Source of the DNA: Pyrocephalus nanus
Taxonomy: Eukaryota; Chordata; Aves; Passeriformes; Tyrannidae
Direction of reading: 5' to 3'
DNA length: 64,000 bases
NCBI GenBank assembly: GCA_038380795.1
Contig: CM076261.1
Coordinates: forward strand, 32,575,866-32,639,865
Below the pieces are notes generated by a model. It did not search any database. It saw nothing but the letters and a program-made list of their open reading frames with translations, and was not told the origin of the DNA. A program made the position numbers and the translations under genes. The stretch's first letter is position 1; the number at the start of each line of letters is the position of its first letter. Of the stretch, positions 22,532 through 34,845 are shown in pieces.

Positions 22532-25500
22532 CCACAAAAACCATCCGTATCTTGTTGAGGGAGACAGGAGAATAAACATAGTTAAATGTTAACAGGTCTT
22601 GTGAGGAGGCTTTTTGTTCTCAAAGCAAAGAGTTTCTTAACTCCTGCTGTCCATGGTTTCCTGATTTAATCCTGTCAGCTCTCCTTCTGCTGATAGCTGA
22701 GTTTCAGTCCCAATACATCACTGCTACAACAAGTGAAGCACATGTTCCAAAGGCACATGGATTCAGCCCAGCCTACAGGCTGTTCACATTGTCATTTCCC
22801 AGCAGACCTTGGTAATACAATTTTTGAAATTTCCCCACACTGGAAACAGTTTCATATATTTTTGGTCTGCATATGAGAGGACATCTTGACAATATTTGAG
22901 CTAAGGTTAAAACCTCTGGCAAAACCTCTGAACTTTTAGCAGATGATGATGATGGATGAGTGGAAGATGTAGAATATGATCTATGGGTGGACAGAGAAAT
23001 AATTGATGCAAGGCTTATTGTTTAGGAAAAGAAGAGAATGACTGTACTAGCATCCAGGGATGCAATAGCACTAAGACTTGATACTTGGATTCCTAATGCT
23101 GTTTAAGAACCATCTCGCATTTCAAGGTCATTCTGCTTTATGAAAAAACACCAAAAATAATGCAGCTGTAGTTTGCAAATGGTTGTTCTAAAAGTAATGT
23201 AATTTTGTTATAGTTCTGAGATCTGTACTCAGTTTCCCGTAAGAAGTGTCTCAACATGACCACTGTCCTGTCTAGTGCCTGCTAACATTTTCTCCTTTTA
23301 CAGCCTAGAAAATACAGTTCACCATATCCCATTACTTCAGTACCATTAACAAAAGAACATTTTTAATTGAAAAGAACACGCAGTATGCATGCTGCATAAT
23401 GACAAAAAGTGTAGGGTAAAAAGTTCTAGGCAGAACTATATAGAACGTGCTACAAGTTAGTTACCAACTATTGCATTATCCCACAGAATGTGAGAAAAAT
23501 GCCTTTGTAAGTAGAAGAAACCAGAATGTGTCATGAACTTGAATCCTAAAAGAAAAATGAAAATTTTGATACAAAATCCCTTGTCAAATAGTTTTGTACA
23601 AATTTTTTTTGTCTCCAAAAGCCATTGTACTCTAGTACTCAAGTAGTAAGGTGAACGATTAGTTTTCCAATGACACTGAAAATAGGCTGGAGTAGTCGTG
23701 GTGGTATATACGTAATGTGAAAAAACAATAAATGGAGTTCAGATGGTTACAGAATGTATAGAAGTCAGTTTTCGATTTTACCTTTATTAATATTATTATT
23801 AGCTGTAGTGAAATGGGAAGGAATCTGGACACAACTTTGCTTATCAAAGATATCCAGGGACCTGCTATTTGGAGCATTAAAGATTAAAATAATGAAATAG
23901 GGAATAAGAGTCTTGGAAAATTAGCTTATGGAAGACTCTTCAGATCAGCTGCCAGGAAACAGGAATAAAAATCCAAAATGCAACTAAGACCTTCTGGTTT
24001 GAGCTTAGCTCCACAATTATCCGCAAATAAATGTGACCAAAAAAGATAACTTATGATGCCTTTTGCAGAGAGATTTGTAAACTGATCACTTAATTCAGCT
24101 AGTCTTAGCCTTTGGCAAGTTGCTTCTCCTTTTGTCTAATGTCTAATCTTCTAGAGGATTATTATTAATAATATCATTTTTACGGTGTATCTGGGTTTGT
24201 TCAGGACTATGCCTGAAAGTGATATATGAGTTTTAAATTACAATTTGTATTTCAATACTATCCTCCATGTATCTTTTGGCCTATCACAGTTGTAAATTGC
24301 TAACACTAATCTTCTACTTAATTCTGTTCAAAGAGTGTTTTAGTTGCCTGGAAAAGTGACACCCAACTGCTGTCCTGGAAAAGGACTGAGGATTATTAAC
24401 CCCATGGAATTCAAAAAATTGTTCACGTGAAAAGGGTAAAGGGGAAGTTTTTCTGCATACTTTTCATTAATAGCAATGAAACATTGCTCCTTTAAAGGTT
24501 AGTATAGCAAACAGAGACAAATCTGGGATTCCTTTACAGATCAGACCTGCTGTGTAAATCAGGTACTATGTATATCTCTCTAGAGAAGTTTATTTCATTC
24601 AATATGACAGTATAAACTTCTAAGCATTCTAGTGTTAAGCCCTCTAAATATCCATTCCAGTTCATTAAGTGCAGAGCATAGCTGAGAAAAACCCAATGAA
24701 AATTGTTGTAGCCATCCAAAATATAGTAGCAAACAAAACTAAGATCTCAGTATGAACAGCAGCATTTCACTCAGTAACATCTTTGAAACTTTAGAATTGA
24801 AATGTTCATCTGCTGCAAAGCCATTCTCAGAATAACAAAACCAATCCTTGGTCTTTTCCCATCTGGAAGGGAATAGCAATTGTTTTCTCTACTTTAGTTT
24901 ATATCATTGGATTAGTGCCCTGCCTACCTCGTTGGAAACAGTTAAAGCTTTCAGTCAAAGCTGTGGCTTTGACTGAATAATGGCTAGGGATTCAATGAGA
25001 TGGAGTTTCTAATAACTTACTTTCTCACTCTCTCCATCACACTGTGCTAAATGCACATACCTTTCAAACACTTCTTAAATATTTGTTTGGCTCAGAGGTG
25101 ATTACAGCCATAACAGCAGTAAAAAGACTTCTGGGCTTTGATACTACTTCCATCTGCCTCAAGTAAGAACAGTTTTGGAGATTGTTCACTTATTTGTGAC
25201 ATAATAGCATGCCAGTTTTGGATAAATATTCAGAATTGAACTAAAATTATAAGATTGTATTTCACTCACTGATTTTGAGTCAAGCAACAGGATTTTTTGA
25301 AGAAGTAAACAACAGAATGATGTCCAGATTGTGATTTTATTGTTTTAAGTGAGTTTGCAAAATAGTAAAAGTCTTCTGTTTGTCTGGAATGGTATGAGAA
25401 AAAAAATCATTTCACAATGTTTTGTCTGCAAATCCGATTAAAAAACCAAAAGCATTTCTAAGTAACTGAACAGCTGAAACTTAATCAACAAACAAATTCA

Positions 25501-27001
25501 GCAACCATGTGACTCCAAATGCCAACCTATACATACCTGACTGTTAATTAGAATATAAAACATAGAATTACAAGAATGACATGGGAATTGCTTGTAATGT
25601 CAGCTGCTGAGAATTAAAAAGGATAGAGTAAGAGATATTTATGACACAGCTATCAAAAATAGTAAGTCAAAAACTTTATCTAAATACTGTCAGAGACGTG
25701 TATAGTTTAAGATTTCAGAAAGGTTTTTGTACATCACAGGTAATGTACCCCAGAAAACTAGCTGTGAAATTTGTTGACATTGCTCAAATTGAGTGATCTT
25801 TAAAATATGAATTTTGATTTCTCAAATCAGGCAGTCAACTTAATTTAAAATATAAAAAAGTACCTAATTAATACAAATATACAAATTTTAGTCTGATTGG
25901 CCATTTATATATTATCTGACAGAGTAACAAGACTCATAAAGCTTAGGCAAGAGAGGTTTTGAGTTCTGCAGCAGAATACATTCAATTCCGAAATTGTTTT
26001 CAAGACTTAGACAGCCATGTGAAATGTTCATGAAGTCAACATTGTCCTTCTGAAGTCACTTTAAAATTATTAAAAACCTGAAAGCATAGAATTTTTGCCT
26101 TTTATTTGTAGAACAACTAGCATCTGATGGACTTAGGCTCCTATAATGATATATCTACAAAATTAACTTGGAAATAAGCGATATGAATGGAAGAAATTTC
26201 TAGGTTCTGTGTGCAGATAGCAGAGAAACAAGCAGTGTCTATTTCAATACAATTGTCTAATTCATTTTGGCTTTGTATCCTCTTGTCTCAAGTTTTTTAA
26301 ATGTATTTTATTTTATATATCTGTTTGTGTGTTGGTTTCATTCCATTTGCTATTGAACAACTTCTGCATTGCACCTAATTCCTGCTGAGTTCATGAGCTA
26401 CATACCTGTGAGAAGGCTCATCTAGGAACCTGCATGTCAACCCACTAACAGGTTAACAGGTTTTACCTTACAGTATCCTCAAAGAGTATTTCCGTCCTTT
26501 TTTGTCTATTGATGCAATCTACTTATGCTAAACTCTCACACATGAAGATGGAACATTTCAGTGTTTGGGGGATTAGTCTGGGGCTTGGGAATTGAGCTTT
26601 CAGTTTCTTCCTTTATCCAGTTAATATCTGAAGCAAAGCAGTTGGTCTTCCTGTGACCCAGGGGATTAAAATAATCATCTGGACACTACATTCCAATCCT
26701 TTCATATTTAAGTGCCTCAAAGAATGAAGCTATTATATTGTGAGGATAATTCAGCATCAGATAAAAAGCATCCGATATTTCAGAAGAATCTGCTGATTGC
26801 CTGCAAAATCTTTTCCTGTTATAAGAGAAGACGCAGACTTCTAACCCTTAACTTCTCCTGTCCTTCTTCCTCTGGTGATAACATTGAGGGAAGTTATTGG
26901 GGAAATCCAATGTGAAGAGAGGAGACAGGATGGTGAGCAGAAAAAATTAATTTAGAAAAAGACTAAGTCTTTCTGTTAATTACAGTAAAACTTAATATAG
27001 G

Positions 27002-27019
27002 AAAAAAAAAAAAAAAAAG
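27002..27019. repeat. A homopolymer run
   Basis: An A run of about 17-18 bases ending in GAAACAG. No retroposed body is recognisable upstream. Confidence 0.8.
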
Positions 27020-28867
27020 AAACAGTTATGAGAAGCCATGCTTTGTAATAGACAAAGTTAGAGGGTCTCACCATGTTTCAAGTTTTCTAATCCATTCTTT
27101 TATTATGATAGACCAGGTCATAGACAGAGTTTGTGGTAAACCTTAACAGAGAACCTGTTGGCGTTCTGACATATATACAAGCATTGCCCAGTTTATCATT
27201 GGAAGGTGAGCAGGACTTTCTTGGATTACAGTAACTCTCACCTAAAGTAATTTCACTGCACATCTGCCAGGTAACCAAACTGCAGAAGTTCCCATGATGT
27301 GATGGTAGCTTCACTGTATGTTGAGCCAGTTTAAAGGAGAGGGGGAAAAAAAGAAGAGAGGAAGTCTAAGCTGTAGAAAGAATTCACTTTGTTTAGTCAA
27401 GATCAAAATATTGTCTTCTTTATTGTGTACGGCTTCGTTGTTGCACCTGTACACAGTACACTGGACATAATAGAGGATGGTAAATATGCCTCACAGTCCA
27501 AGCGTGATTGCTAACAATCTAGTAGAGATGACAATAGAAAAGTAGCTGAGAATAAGCTGAAAAAACATCCTTGGGATCCTGAGCAGTGCTTGGGTATCTT
27601 GTCCTCATCCTTGCCCTCATCCAGTTGTGTCCTGTCATGTCCAAACTGCTCTTGGTAACTGGGCCAGGTAGTTAAGAATTAACCTGAGTTTGTCTATACA
27701 TTTCCCACTTTGAAATCATCAGTCTGCTCATTCAGAAAAAAAGAAATATACATTATAGTTCCTGGGAAGATAAAGTTTACTTTTTTCTATGTCTCTGTTC
27801 TCTTACCACCAATAAATAACCAGTACTGCTAATAAGCAATAATAGTGTGTTGTCAATATGCCATTTCTGTATTTCCTATGAAGAAAATTTTTCAAACCCC
27901 TGCGCTCTCTCTGTCTGCTGAAGTACAAAATTAATGAATGATTTGGCAAAATATCTATTGTAAATTAAAGAATAATTAAAAAAAAAATCTAATGGCTTGA
28001 CTATATTGGGCTTTCTTTAAAAATTTGACATTCACTATACTTCAAATCAAAGTAACCTGTGTTTTATATGTGATGATATATCCAAAGACCAAATGAAAAT
28101 AAGGTTTGTGATCATATGCTATTTTCATATATGCTGTCTGTCTTATTATCTGCTACCTCCCTGTAATATTTTTAAGTGTGCTGGCTAATTACAAGCAAAC
28201 CACAGAATGATAAGAGGAGGAAAGGCATTGATATTTTATTGGGTTTGTGTGAAAAGGCAAGGACCCCATTGAAAGCTATTCTTCCCACAATACAGAAAAT
28301 TCTGCTTCAGGAATTTCTCACTGATTATATGTCAAGCAATATACAGAGTTCATCCTTGAAACAAAAACAGAGAGAAAAAATGTTCACAATGGTACAACTG
28401 TTCGCTTAACCACTTATTTAAATGTTTATGTTGCAGCCTTTTGCAGATCACACATATTTGCTGGGCCTTACATAGTCCCTTAGAATTGCATCTATTTAAA
28501 ACATTAATCTTTAGAATAGCATGAGTCTAATTTAACTGTCCTAATTGCAGCTCCCTGTAACATTTCGTGTTTAACTGACTTTTTTTTAATAGCAACATGT
28601 TCAGTAACAGATTGCAATGTGGATTGCACTGCTGCTCCACAGCCAGTTAAACACTGATTAGCTTACAGCTGAAAGTTTTTAATAATACTTGCTCATTTCT
28701 TTTTAGTGTCACATTTTATTTCAAGAATAAATAACCTATGTGTTTTCAACCCAGCTATTTGCTTTATTTCAAAATACCTAATTGGTTTAGAGAATTATTG
28801 TATTGCTTAATGCAAATATTACTTCAAATTAATAATTACATTAAATGTCTAAGAAGGCACTTTTACT

Positions 28868-28920
28868 TCAAAAAAACCCAAACAAACAACAAAGCCACAA
28901 CATAGAAACAAAGCAAAGAT
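28868..28920. repeat. A/C-rich, G-poor tract
   Basis: Sequence of the type AAACCCAAACAAACAACAAAG. It is one of several such tracts in the window, with the same A+C strand bias as those near 31.45, 34.0, 38.75 and 58.15 kb. Confidence 0.75.
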
Positions 28921-29500
28921 TGGTGGGATGTATAGTTCATATCCTAGGTTAGCTGAACTTTATAAGCACCTTTGGGCCAAACTATGCAACTTGTGGGATG
29001 TCATCGACCTTAGCAATAAGAAATCTGAAAATTATTATATTCTTAGGTTTTCAGAGGTCTGTTAATAATCATTGATTACTGATATATTTCTTTGTTTCTC
29101 ATCATCATGTGCCTTTTTCTGAGGTTATTAATTTCCTGAAAATCACTTCTTGTGTGGGTATGTTTATGAATGACAGGATCCAAGATTCTGATCTTACAAA
29201 TAAATGTGTAGTGTTATACATGCATACTGACATGTAGTTCAAGAGAGTTTATCAATGGATTCTTTACTGCTAGTAGAATGAAAACTCAGTGTGGCCTCAA
29301 CAGTGGCCCAGGTTTTTTGCCTACCTAGATCTCTGGTCCCTTCTTCAAGCATGTTCAAAGACATGTACAAATTTGTTTTCTTGGGCTAAAAGATGCTAGT
29401 GGTTAAGAAATGCTGGTGGTTTATCTAAAACCAGATTTGTGATCTTCATGTACAATTGCAGTAACAGAAATTTATTAAAGTCTTTTAAAGAAACATTTAT

Positions 29501-29848
29501 TTCACAGAATCACAGAATGGGTAAGGTTGGAAGGGACCACACTGGGCCATCTGGTTCAACCTTCACGCTCAAGCAGGGTCATCCTAGAGCACACTGCACA
29601 GGATTATGTCCAGATGCATCCTGAATGTCTCAAATAAGAGAGGCTCTACAACCTCTCTGGGCAACCTATTCTAGTGTGTGATCACCTGAACACTGAAGAA
29701 GCTCTTCCTCATATTCAAGTAGAACCTTCAGTTTCTGCCCATAGCCTCTTGCCTTTTTGCTTGGCACCACCAAGAAGAGTGTGGCTCTATCCTCTTGACA
29801 CCCTCCCTTCATATACTTGTAGACCTGTTCTGTCACATGAAAGGGGGC
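29501..29848 (-). mobile_element. CR1 LINE 3' end, antisense, interrupted
   Basis: The 3' end of the element is at 29503, where TCACAGAATCACAGAATGGG is the reverse complement of the CR1 terminal repeat. It is followed by GTTGGAAGGGACCACACTGG, then CTACAACCTCTCTGGGCAAC and CTCTTGACACCCTCCC near 29795. The match fades after CATATACTTGTAGAC near 29823, where a foreign segment begins. A further CR1 piece in the same orientation follows at 30214-30247, so the element was split by a later insertion. Confidence 0.9.
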
Positions 29849-30187
29849 TGTTCCTTGAACCTGTTGTGTTTGATTTTTCTGCCAAGATCCCAGGAAATGG
29901 GAGATGCTTGTGCCCCACTCTTGTGCCGGTCAGAGTCACCTTATGGGGACTCCACTGAACAGTTCGCTGTACTGGTGGGTAGTTTGACTAACTTGTCAGG
30001 GCCATGTGCCGATAGTGGATTGGAGCTAAATCCTTTATTGCAATTTAGAAAGAGAGACTCTCTCCTGGATCTCCTCACTCTTATTTGAGTTTGTTATCAG
30101 CTGCTGATGACTGCTAGGGCTCTTGAAGTACTCTCACTAACCAGGTTATGAAATAAATCACTTCACTAATAGGCACACTGGAAACAG
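29849..30187 (-). mobile_element. Probable LTR nested inside a CR1 copy
   Basis: This segment sits between two pieces of one antisense CR1. It starts TGTTCCTTGAACC and ends CACACTGGAAACA on the + strand, so both ends have the TG...CA form. On the minus strand a polyadenylation signal, GCAATAAAGGATTTAG, lies near 30030, which favours antisense orientation; an AATAAA on the + strand near 30152 leaves some doubt. No target-site duplication is clear. The CR1 between the two flanking pieces appears to lack about 100 bases. I do not recognise the family. The edges are uncertain by some tens of bases. Confidence 0.45.
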
Positions 30188-30213
30188 AAAATTGTGACTA
30201 GTTAAGGTTCAAA

Positions 30214-30247
30214 GATGTCCTTCTTGTACTGAAGAGCCCAGAACTGT
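30214..30247 (-). mobile_element. CR1 continuation beyond nested insertion
   Basis: GTCCTTCTTGTACTGAAGAG followed by CCCAGAACTG is the reverse complement of the CR1 ORF2 segment that encodes the block FWAPQYKKD. It is in the same orientation as, and upstream in the element from, the CR1 piece at 29501-29848. It ends at the (TA)n array. Confidence 0.8.
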
Positions 30248-30252
30248 AAGTT

Positions 30253-30255
<3 letters not shown>

Positions 30256-30294
<39 letters not shown>
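30256..30294. repeat. (TA)n microsatellite
   Basis: About 19 uninterrupted TA units directly beyond the truncated end of the antisense CR1. Its length is probably polymorphic. Confidence 0.97.
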
Positions 30295-30297
<3 letters not shown>

Positions 30298-31689
30298 CAT
30301 ACAGAGAGGAAGATTCTAACTTCCTTTGCAAAATCAGATATTTTCAATTATTAACAGAAACTATTGACTGTGGTTTGTGAGTGCTGAGTATTTATTACTA
30401 TTAAAAAAAATTAATAAATATCCTAAAACAAATTATCCACTGAGAACCTTTGGAAGAATCAATAGAAAGTCATAGCTGGAAAAAAAGGAGAAGCTAAGAA
30501 ACATTAATAAAACCATTTAATCAATTGCCAAACAATAAGGTCAGTTCCCACAGTAATTTGCAAGCACTGATTTAGATAACTGTTACATAACTCCATAGCT
30601 ATTTGAATTGCAAAAAATAGAATGAGAGGATTAGGAACTGATTAATAAACCCAAAGTAATATAAATTATACATATCACAATTAGACATCAATCCAATTAT
30701 CATAACAAAAGAAATCTTGTCGAATGACTAACATAAGCGGAGAAAAGATTGAAATATCTCTCACTGTCTTCTACATTTCATCAAGAAGATGAAGCATATA
30801 ACTTTTTTCTGTTATTAAACTGAAACTGCATAATTGCTAATTTATCAACTAGATGCTTATATAGTTTCAGTATATATTAATAAAAATATATAATTAAAGA
30901 TATTTCTGTACATATTTAAAAATCTCAAGAGGATAGACAATTTTAAAATAATATATTGATGTAAAAAGTATTAAAAGTCAGGATAATTTACATTTAATAT
31001 TTTTGTAAATATCCCTGTCAAAGAACCTTCACATCTTTCTTAGTAGCACTTACACCACTATCACTGTAGAGGTGCAGAGGCAGAAAGGCCAAGAATGTCA
31101 AAAATAGTCAGATTTCTATAACAGGATTGAATGCATCATTATTTAAACACAGACAGTTTCTCACGGTAAAGGTTACTATCCAGATTCATGCTCCCAAGCT
31201 TTGGTATTGACAGTAGAAAAAGACAGACACTTAAAGGGCAAGTTCATCTCATTTGAAAGGAAATGTCTGAAAAAGTCAGATGACTCTTATCTTAATAACA
31301 TTTTTTTCCTCCATTGACTGTCATTGCTCAGATGTATATGCTTGGTCTAAGACTAGTAGCCACAACCACCAGCCCAGTTGTTTGTAATACATATTATCTT
31401 CTCCAAAATCTTTAATCAGAAATAAAAAACCAAAAACCAAATCACAAAACCAGACAAACAACAACCCTCCCAACAAACAAACAAACAAAAACCCAAACAA
31501 AAGAGAAGGAAAATGTATTTACAGCTGAGGTTCCCATTTATCAAAATGAAAACAGAATAAAATATAAAGATAATTAACAAATTCTTAGACATTATAATAT
31601 CATACTTGCAGTACATTTATTATCACTCTGTTGTTATAATTTTATTTTAATTATGTCCCTGATGTCAGTGATAGGATATGTGGGAATGG
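30295..31689. other. No gene; very AT-rich unique sequence
   Basis: No element or coding signal apart from the A/C-rich tract at 31421-31503. Confidence 0.55.
31421..31503. repeat. A/C-rich, G-poor tract
   Basis: Mostly CAAA, CCAAA and ACAAC words, including (CAAA)n near 31474-31490. On the minus strand it reads as a hydrophobic open frame rich in Phe, Leu, Val, Cys and Trp, an artefact of the repeat. Confidence 0.8.
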
Positions 31690-31918
31690 TTCAAAGATGT
31701 GCCACAGGAGGTTTAGACTGGGTGTAAGGAAAGAGTTCTTTACTGAGAGGGTGGTCACACACTGGAACAGGTTTCTTAGGGAAGTAGGAGATATCACAAG
31801 TTTGTCAGTGTTGAAAAGGAATTTGGATAATGATTTAATTCTATGCTTTAACTTTTGGACATCTATGAAGTGGCAGTTGGACTAGATAATCATAATAAAT
31901 CCATTCCAACTGAATTTT
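31690..31918 (+). mobile_element. CR1 LINE 3' end, decayed
   Basis: A sense-strand, 5'-truncated CR1 fragment. CCACAGGAGGTTTAGACTGG, GAGTTCTTTACTGAGAGGGT and CACACTGGAACAGGTTTCTT mark the end of ORF2. The open piece starting at 31697 reads FFTERVVTHWNRFLREVG. The 3' UTR survives as TTGGACTAGATAATC and CCATTCCAACTGAA. The terminal octamer repeats are not recognisable, having been lost or blurred into the T run at 31913. Confidence 0.85.
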
Positions 31919-33967
31919 TTTATTATAGTCTAATAGTAAGCAATATGATCAAGTCATTCATGATCTGGCATCTTTGACAAGAATATTCATCTACATTGAC
32001 TCATTTGCTTTGAATTACATGATGTACATGTAAAATTATACAAGATTATAGTTAGTTCTTACGTAGTAAATTCCTAAATTTTCTTTTCAGGTACACATCA
32101 TCTCATATTTTCGGTAGATTTAGAAAATTAAAATGAATTCATTAGGGTAATCCAGGATCGTAAGTCTATACACACTTTCAGGTTTTCCTTCTTTGACGTG
32201 GTCTCAATACCTGGTGTTTCCAAGAACTGAAAGAATTTTACTGTGATTAGCAGACAATATAAAAACTCATTCATCACAGAGAAAAAGATGTACATTGAAG
32301 AATGTACTGCATAATTAGAAAGAAATCTGATATCAGTGTTCTGAAGTCACTGAAAGTTGCACATCCTTGTTTTCATGAGGGTTCAGGTCTTTTTCTGTGA
32401 AAAAACATTCAGGAATTTTTGTACAAATTAAAGGAAATCATTATGCATAAGATCCAGTGTTTATTTAGTTTTGTCCACTTAGTTAAAAGATTCAAAAAGT
32501 ATTTGAAGCAGATGGACAATCATATAGATATATAGAATGGTTGTTTTAGCTTTGGTTTTATAGAAAAAAAAAAGTAAATTTGGTTTATTATATGCAAGCT
32601 GACAAGTTAATCTGTATAACACGGTATAGTGACCTTTTATTATTTTAGCTGTACTACTCAGCATAGCAGCAGGAAGATATGTAAAATGAAGAGGTGATAT
32701 CTTGATAACTGCAATGGGGTGCCCCACTTTCAAACAGTCTCCTCTGAAAGACAAAAAGGAAATGTTCTTAGCCCTTCTTAGTGACTTGTCACCATATGGA
32801 AAAGTTTTAGCAACACTGTGTTTTGACAAGTTCTGTTTCTCTTTAGCTATTGCAACTCTATTACCTTCACCAGGATTATAAAACTGATAAAGATTTGAGT
32901 TTATTATTTATTTCTTAGGATTTCAGGCAAAAAGATATGTACAAAATCCTTATAGAACTCTAAGGCTATTTTGTTTTTTTCCGATTAATAATTTTTCTTA
33001 AAGATATTTTAGCACTGCTTAAATATTTAACACTTAAATATAAGTATTTTGATTATTATTTAGAATATATATATATATTACAGTGTATTTGTGTTTCCAA
33101 AAATAAGTACATATAATTTTTCTTATACTGTTAAATTACACGTTTTGTAGTGTCACTGCAAGTCATTTGTTTGCTTGTTGCAATCAGAGGGGAAAGAAGA
33201 GAGCAAAATACACATCCTCTAGTAGAACTATTCTTTATCAGTATATACCTGAAGGCTTACCCTGGGTAGACTATGAAATCTAATCTTATTATACAAAATG
33301 ACAAATGAAAAACCTGAAAAGCTAACTGTAGAATATATTTTCTGTATTATGGAAGTAGAGATGGTGATGGGAGGAGAAAGGAGAAAAAAAGGCAGTGGAA
33401 AAATGCTGTAGGAAGGAAAGATAATTATAGTTTGTAGATGGCAAGGGAAATGTCACAAAGCATAATACTATCAACTCAAGATTAATAATTGCAGGTTTAT
33501 TTTATTTTTTTTTAAAAAAGCAACACCTATCTTTTCTTCTCCTTGGCTTATCACTACTCGTTACAATGAGTTCTGGTTACGTTCTTAATCTGGAAAGAAA
33601 AAAAGACAGATTTATGTCCCTAATCTGCAAAGAAAAAAAGGAAAAAATATTTATATTACTCTTCTGAATAAGAAGCTGGGCAAGGTTGGAAAGCAAAAAC
33701 ACAGCACCATACTAGCACAAGAGATAGAGGTTTACTGTGTTAAGTAAATTACTTACAGTGACATTTGTGAAAAGTGTGGTAAGCTTGCTTCAAATGGGTT
33801 GTAGGGAATAGTTTTTAATTTATATCTATACTGGGATCCAATTCTCAAGTTTCAGACAAGATATTACAATTATATTACAAAACCAGCAGAATCCACTGTT
33901 TTGACTTAAATCTGCAAGGTTCAGCTTGTCTTGAAAGCAAATTATAATATGTTTTGCTTCTGCATAA

Positions 33968-34077
33968 AAGCAAACAAACAGAAAACCACACCAACAGAAA
34001 TAAACAACAACAACAAAAACCACAACACAACCCCGCAAAAAAAACACAAACAAAAACCCAAACGAAAACAAACCACC
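33968..34077. repeat. A/C-rich, G-poor tract
   Basis: About 110 bases built from CAAA, ACAAC and CCAAA words with very few G or T on the + strand. It creates two long overlapping minus-strand open frames rich in Phe, Val, Cys and Trp, which are repeat artefacts. Confidence 0.85.
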
Positions 34078-34800
34078 AGATGACTCCACATACATAAAGT
34101 TGTAAGCCATTTAATCCATCTGTGAACCCCATTTTTTTAATAAAAAAATGACCACCAAAAATTATGAAAATTATGAATTTCTTTTTCCAAGTAAATCTCA
34201 GTTTTGTTTATTTGTCTTACTTGATAAGGACATATTTGTGAAGTTGTTAACATATATGTTGATTATAGAGAGTGGAGGCATTTAACATTCCATATATGTA
34301 GGAAAGATAATATGTGAACAGAATTGGCTAACGATGTTCACTCATGTATAGCTTTTATTCCTTGACTGGGTGCAATGTGAAGATTTAGGAGGATCAGAAA
34401 GTCTCTGGAGAGCTTAAAATTATTAACTGCAAAAGAGAAGATAATTTAAGAAATGTTAGTTTTCTTTTCTGGTCAAAATCAGAAAGGTCTGCTTCTTCTT
34501 CAAACATGCAGAGCTGTTGTGAACTTACGTGACTAGTTGCATTTCACATCTTACCTAAATTGTCAGTGACAAAAGTGTTTTAGAATGAAGGTGAGATCTG
34601 CTTCCTAGTTGCCTTCAGGAGCTCTTAGAAACCCCTCTGTTAGACCCTACCCTAACTTCAGTCAACTACAGCTTCATCCTACTTCATGTCACTAAAGTAC
34701 CTAATTTTAAGGGAAATATTGTTATCTTTACTTTCAAATTTTCCAAGTGTGTGTGGTTTTGATATCATAATGAACTTGTGAGTCTTTGACCACAGAAAGT

Positions 34801-34845
34801 AAATACATATGAATATATACATATATATGTGTGTATGTGTGCAAT
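34801..34845. repeat. AT/GT mixed microsatellite
   Basis: ATATATACATATATATGTGT followed by GTATGTGTGC. A short imperfect dinucleotide repeat. Confidence 0.8.

Larger units (their letters stand above)
22536..29500. other. No gene found; long repeat-poor stretch
   Basis: About 7 kb without a recognisable mobile element and with only small A runs (for example 27002-27019). Open stretches such as 24534-24719, 27087-27314 and 28176-28409 show no known domain or exon context. The part around 28420-28700 is less skewed in composition and could hold conserved noncoding DNA, but this cannot be judged from one sequence. Confidence 0.5.

Noticed and set aside
33826..34132. Two overlapping minus-strand open frames with hydrophobic, Cys/Val/Phe/Trp-rich translation
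   Set aside because: They are translations of an A/C-rich simple tract; the residue pattern follows the repeat words. No start context or domain.
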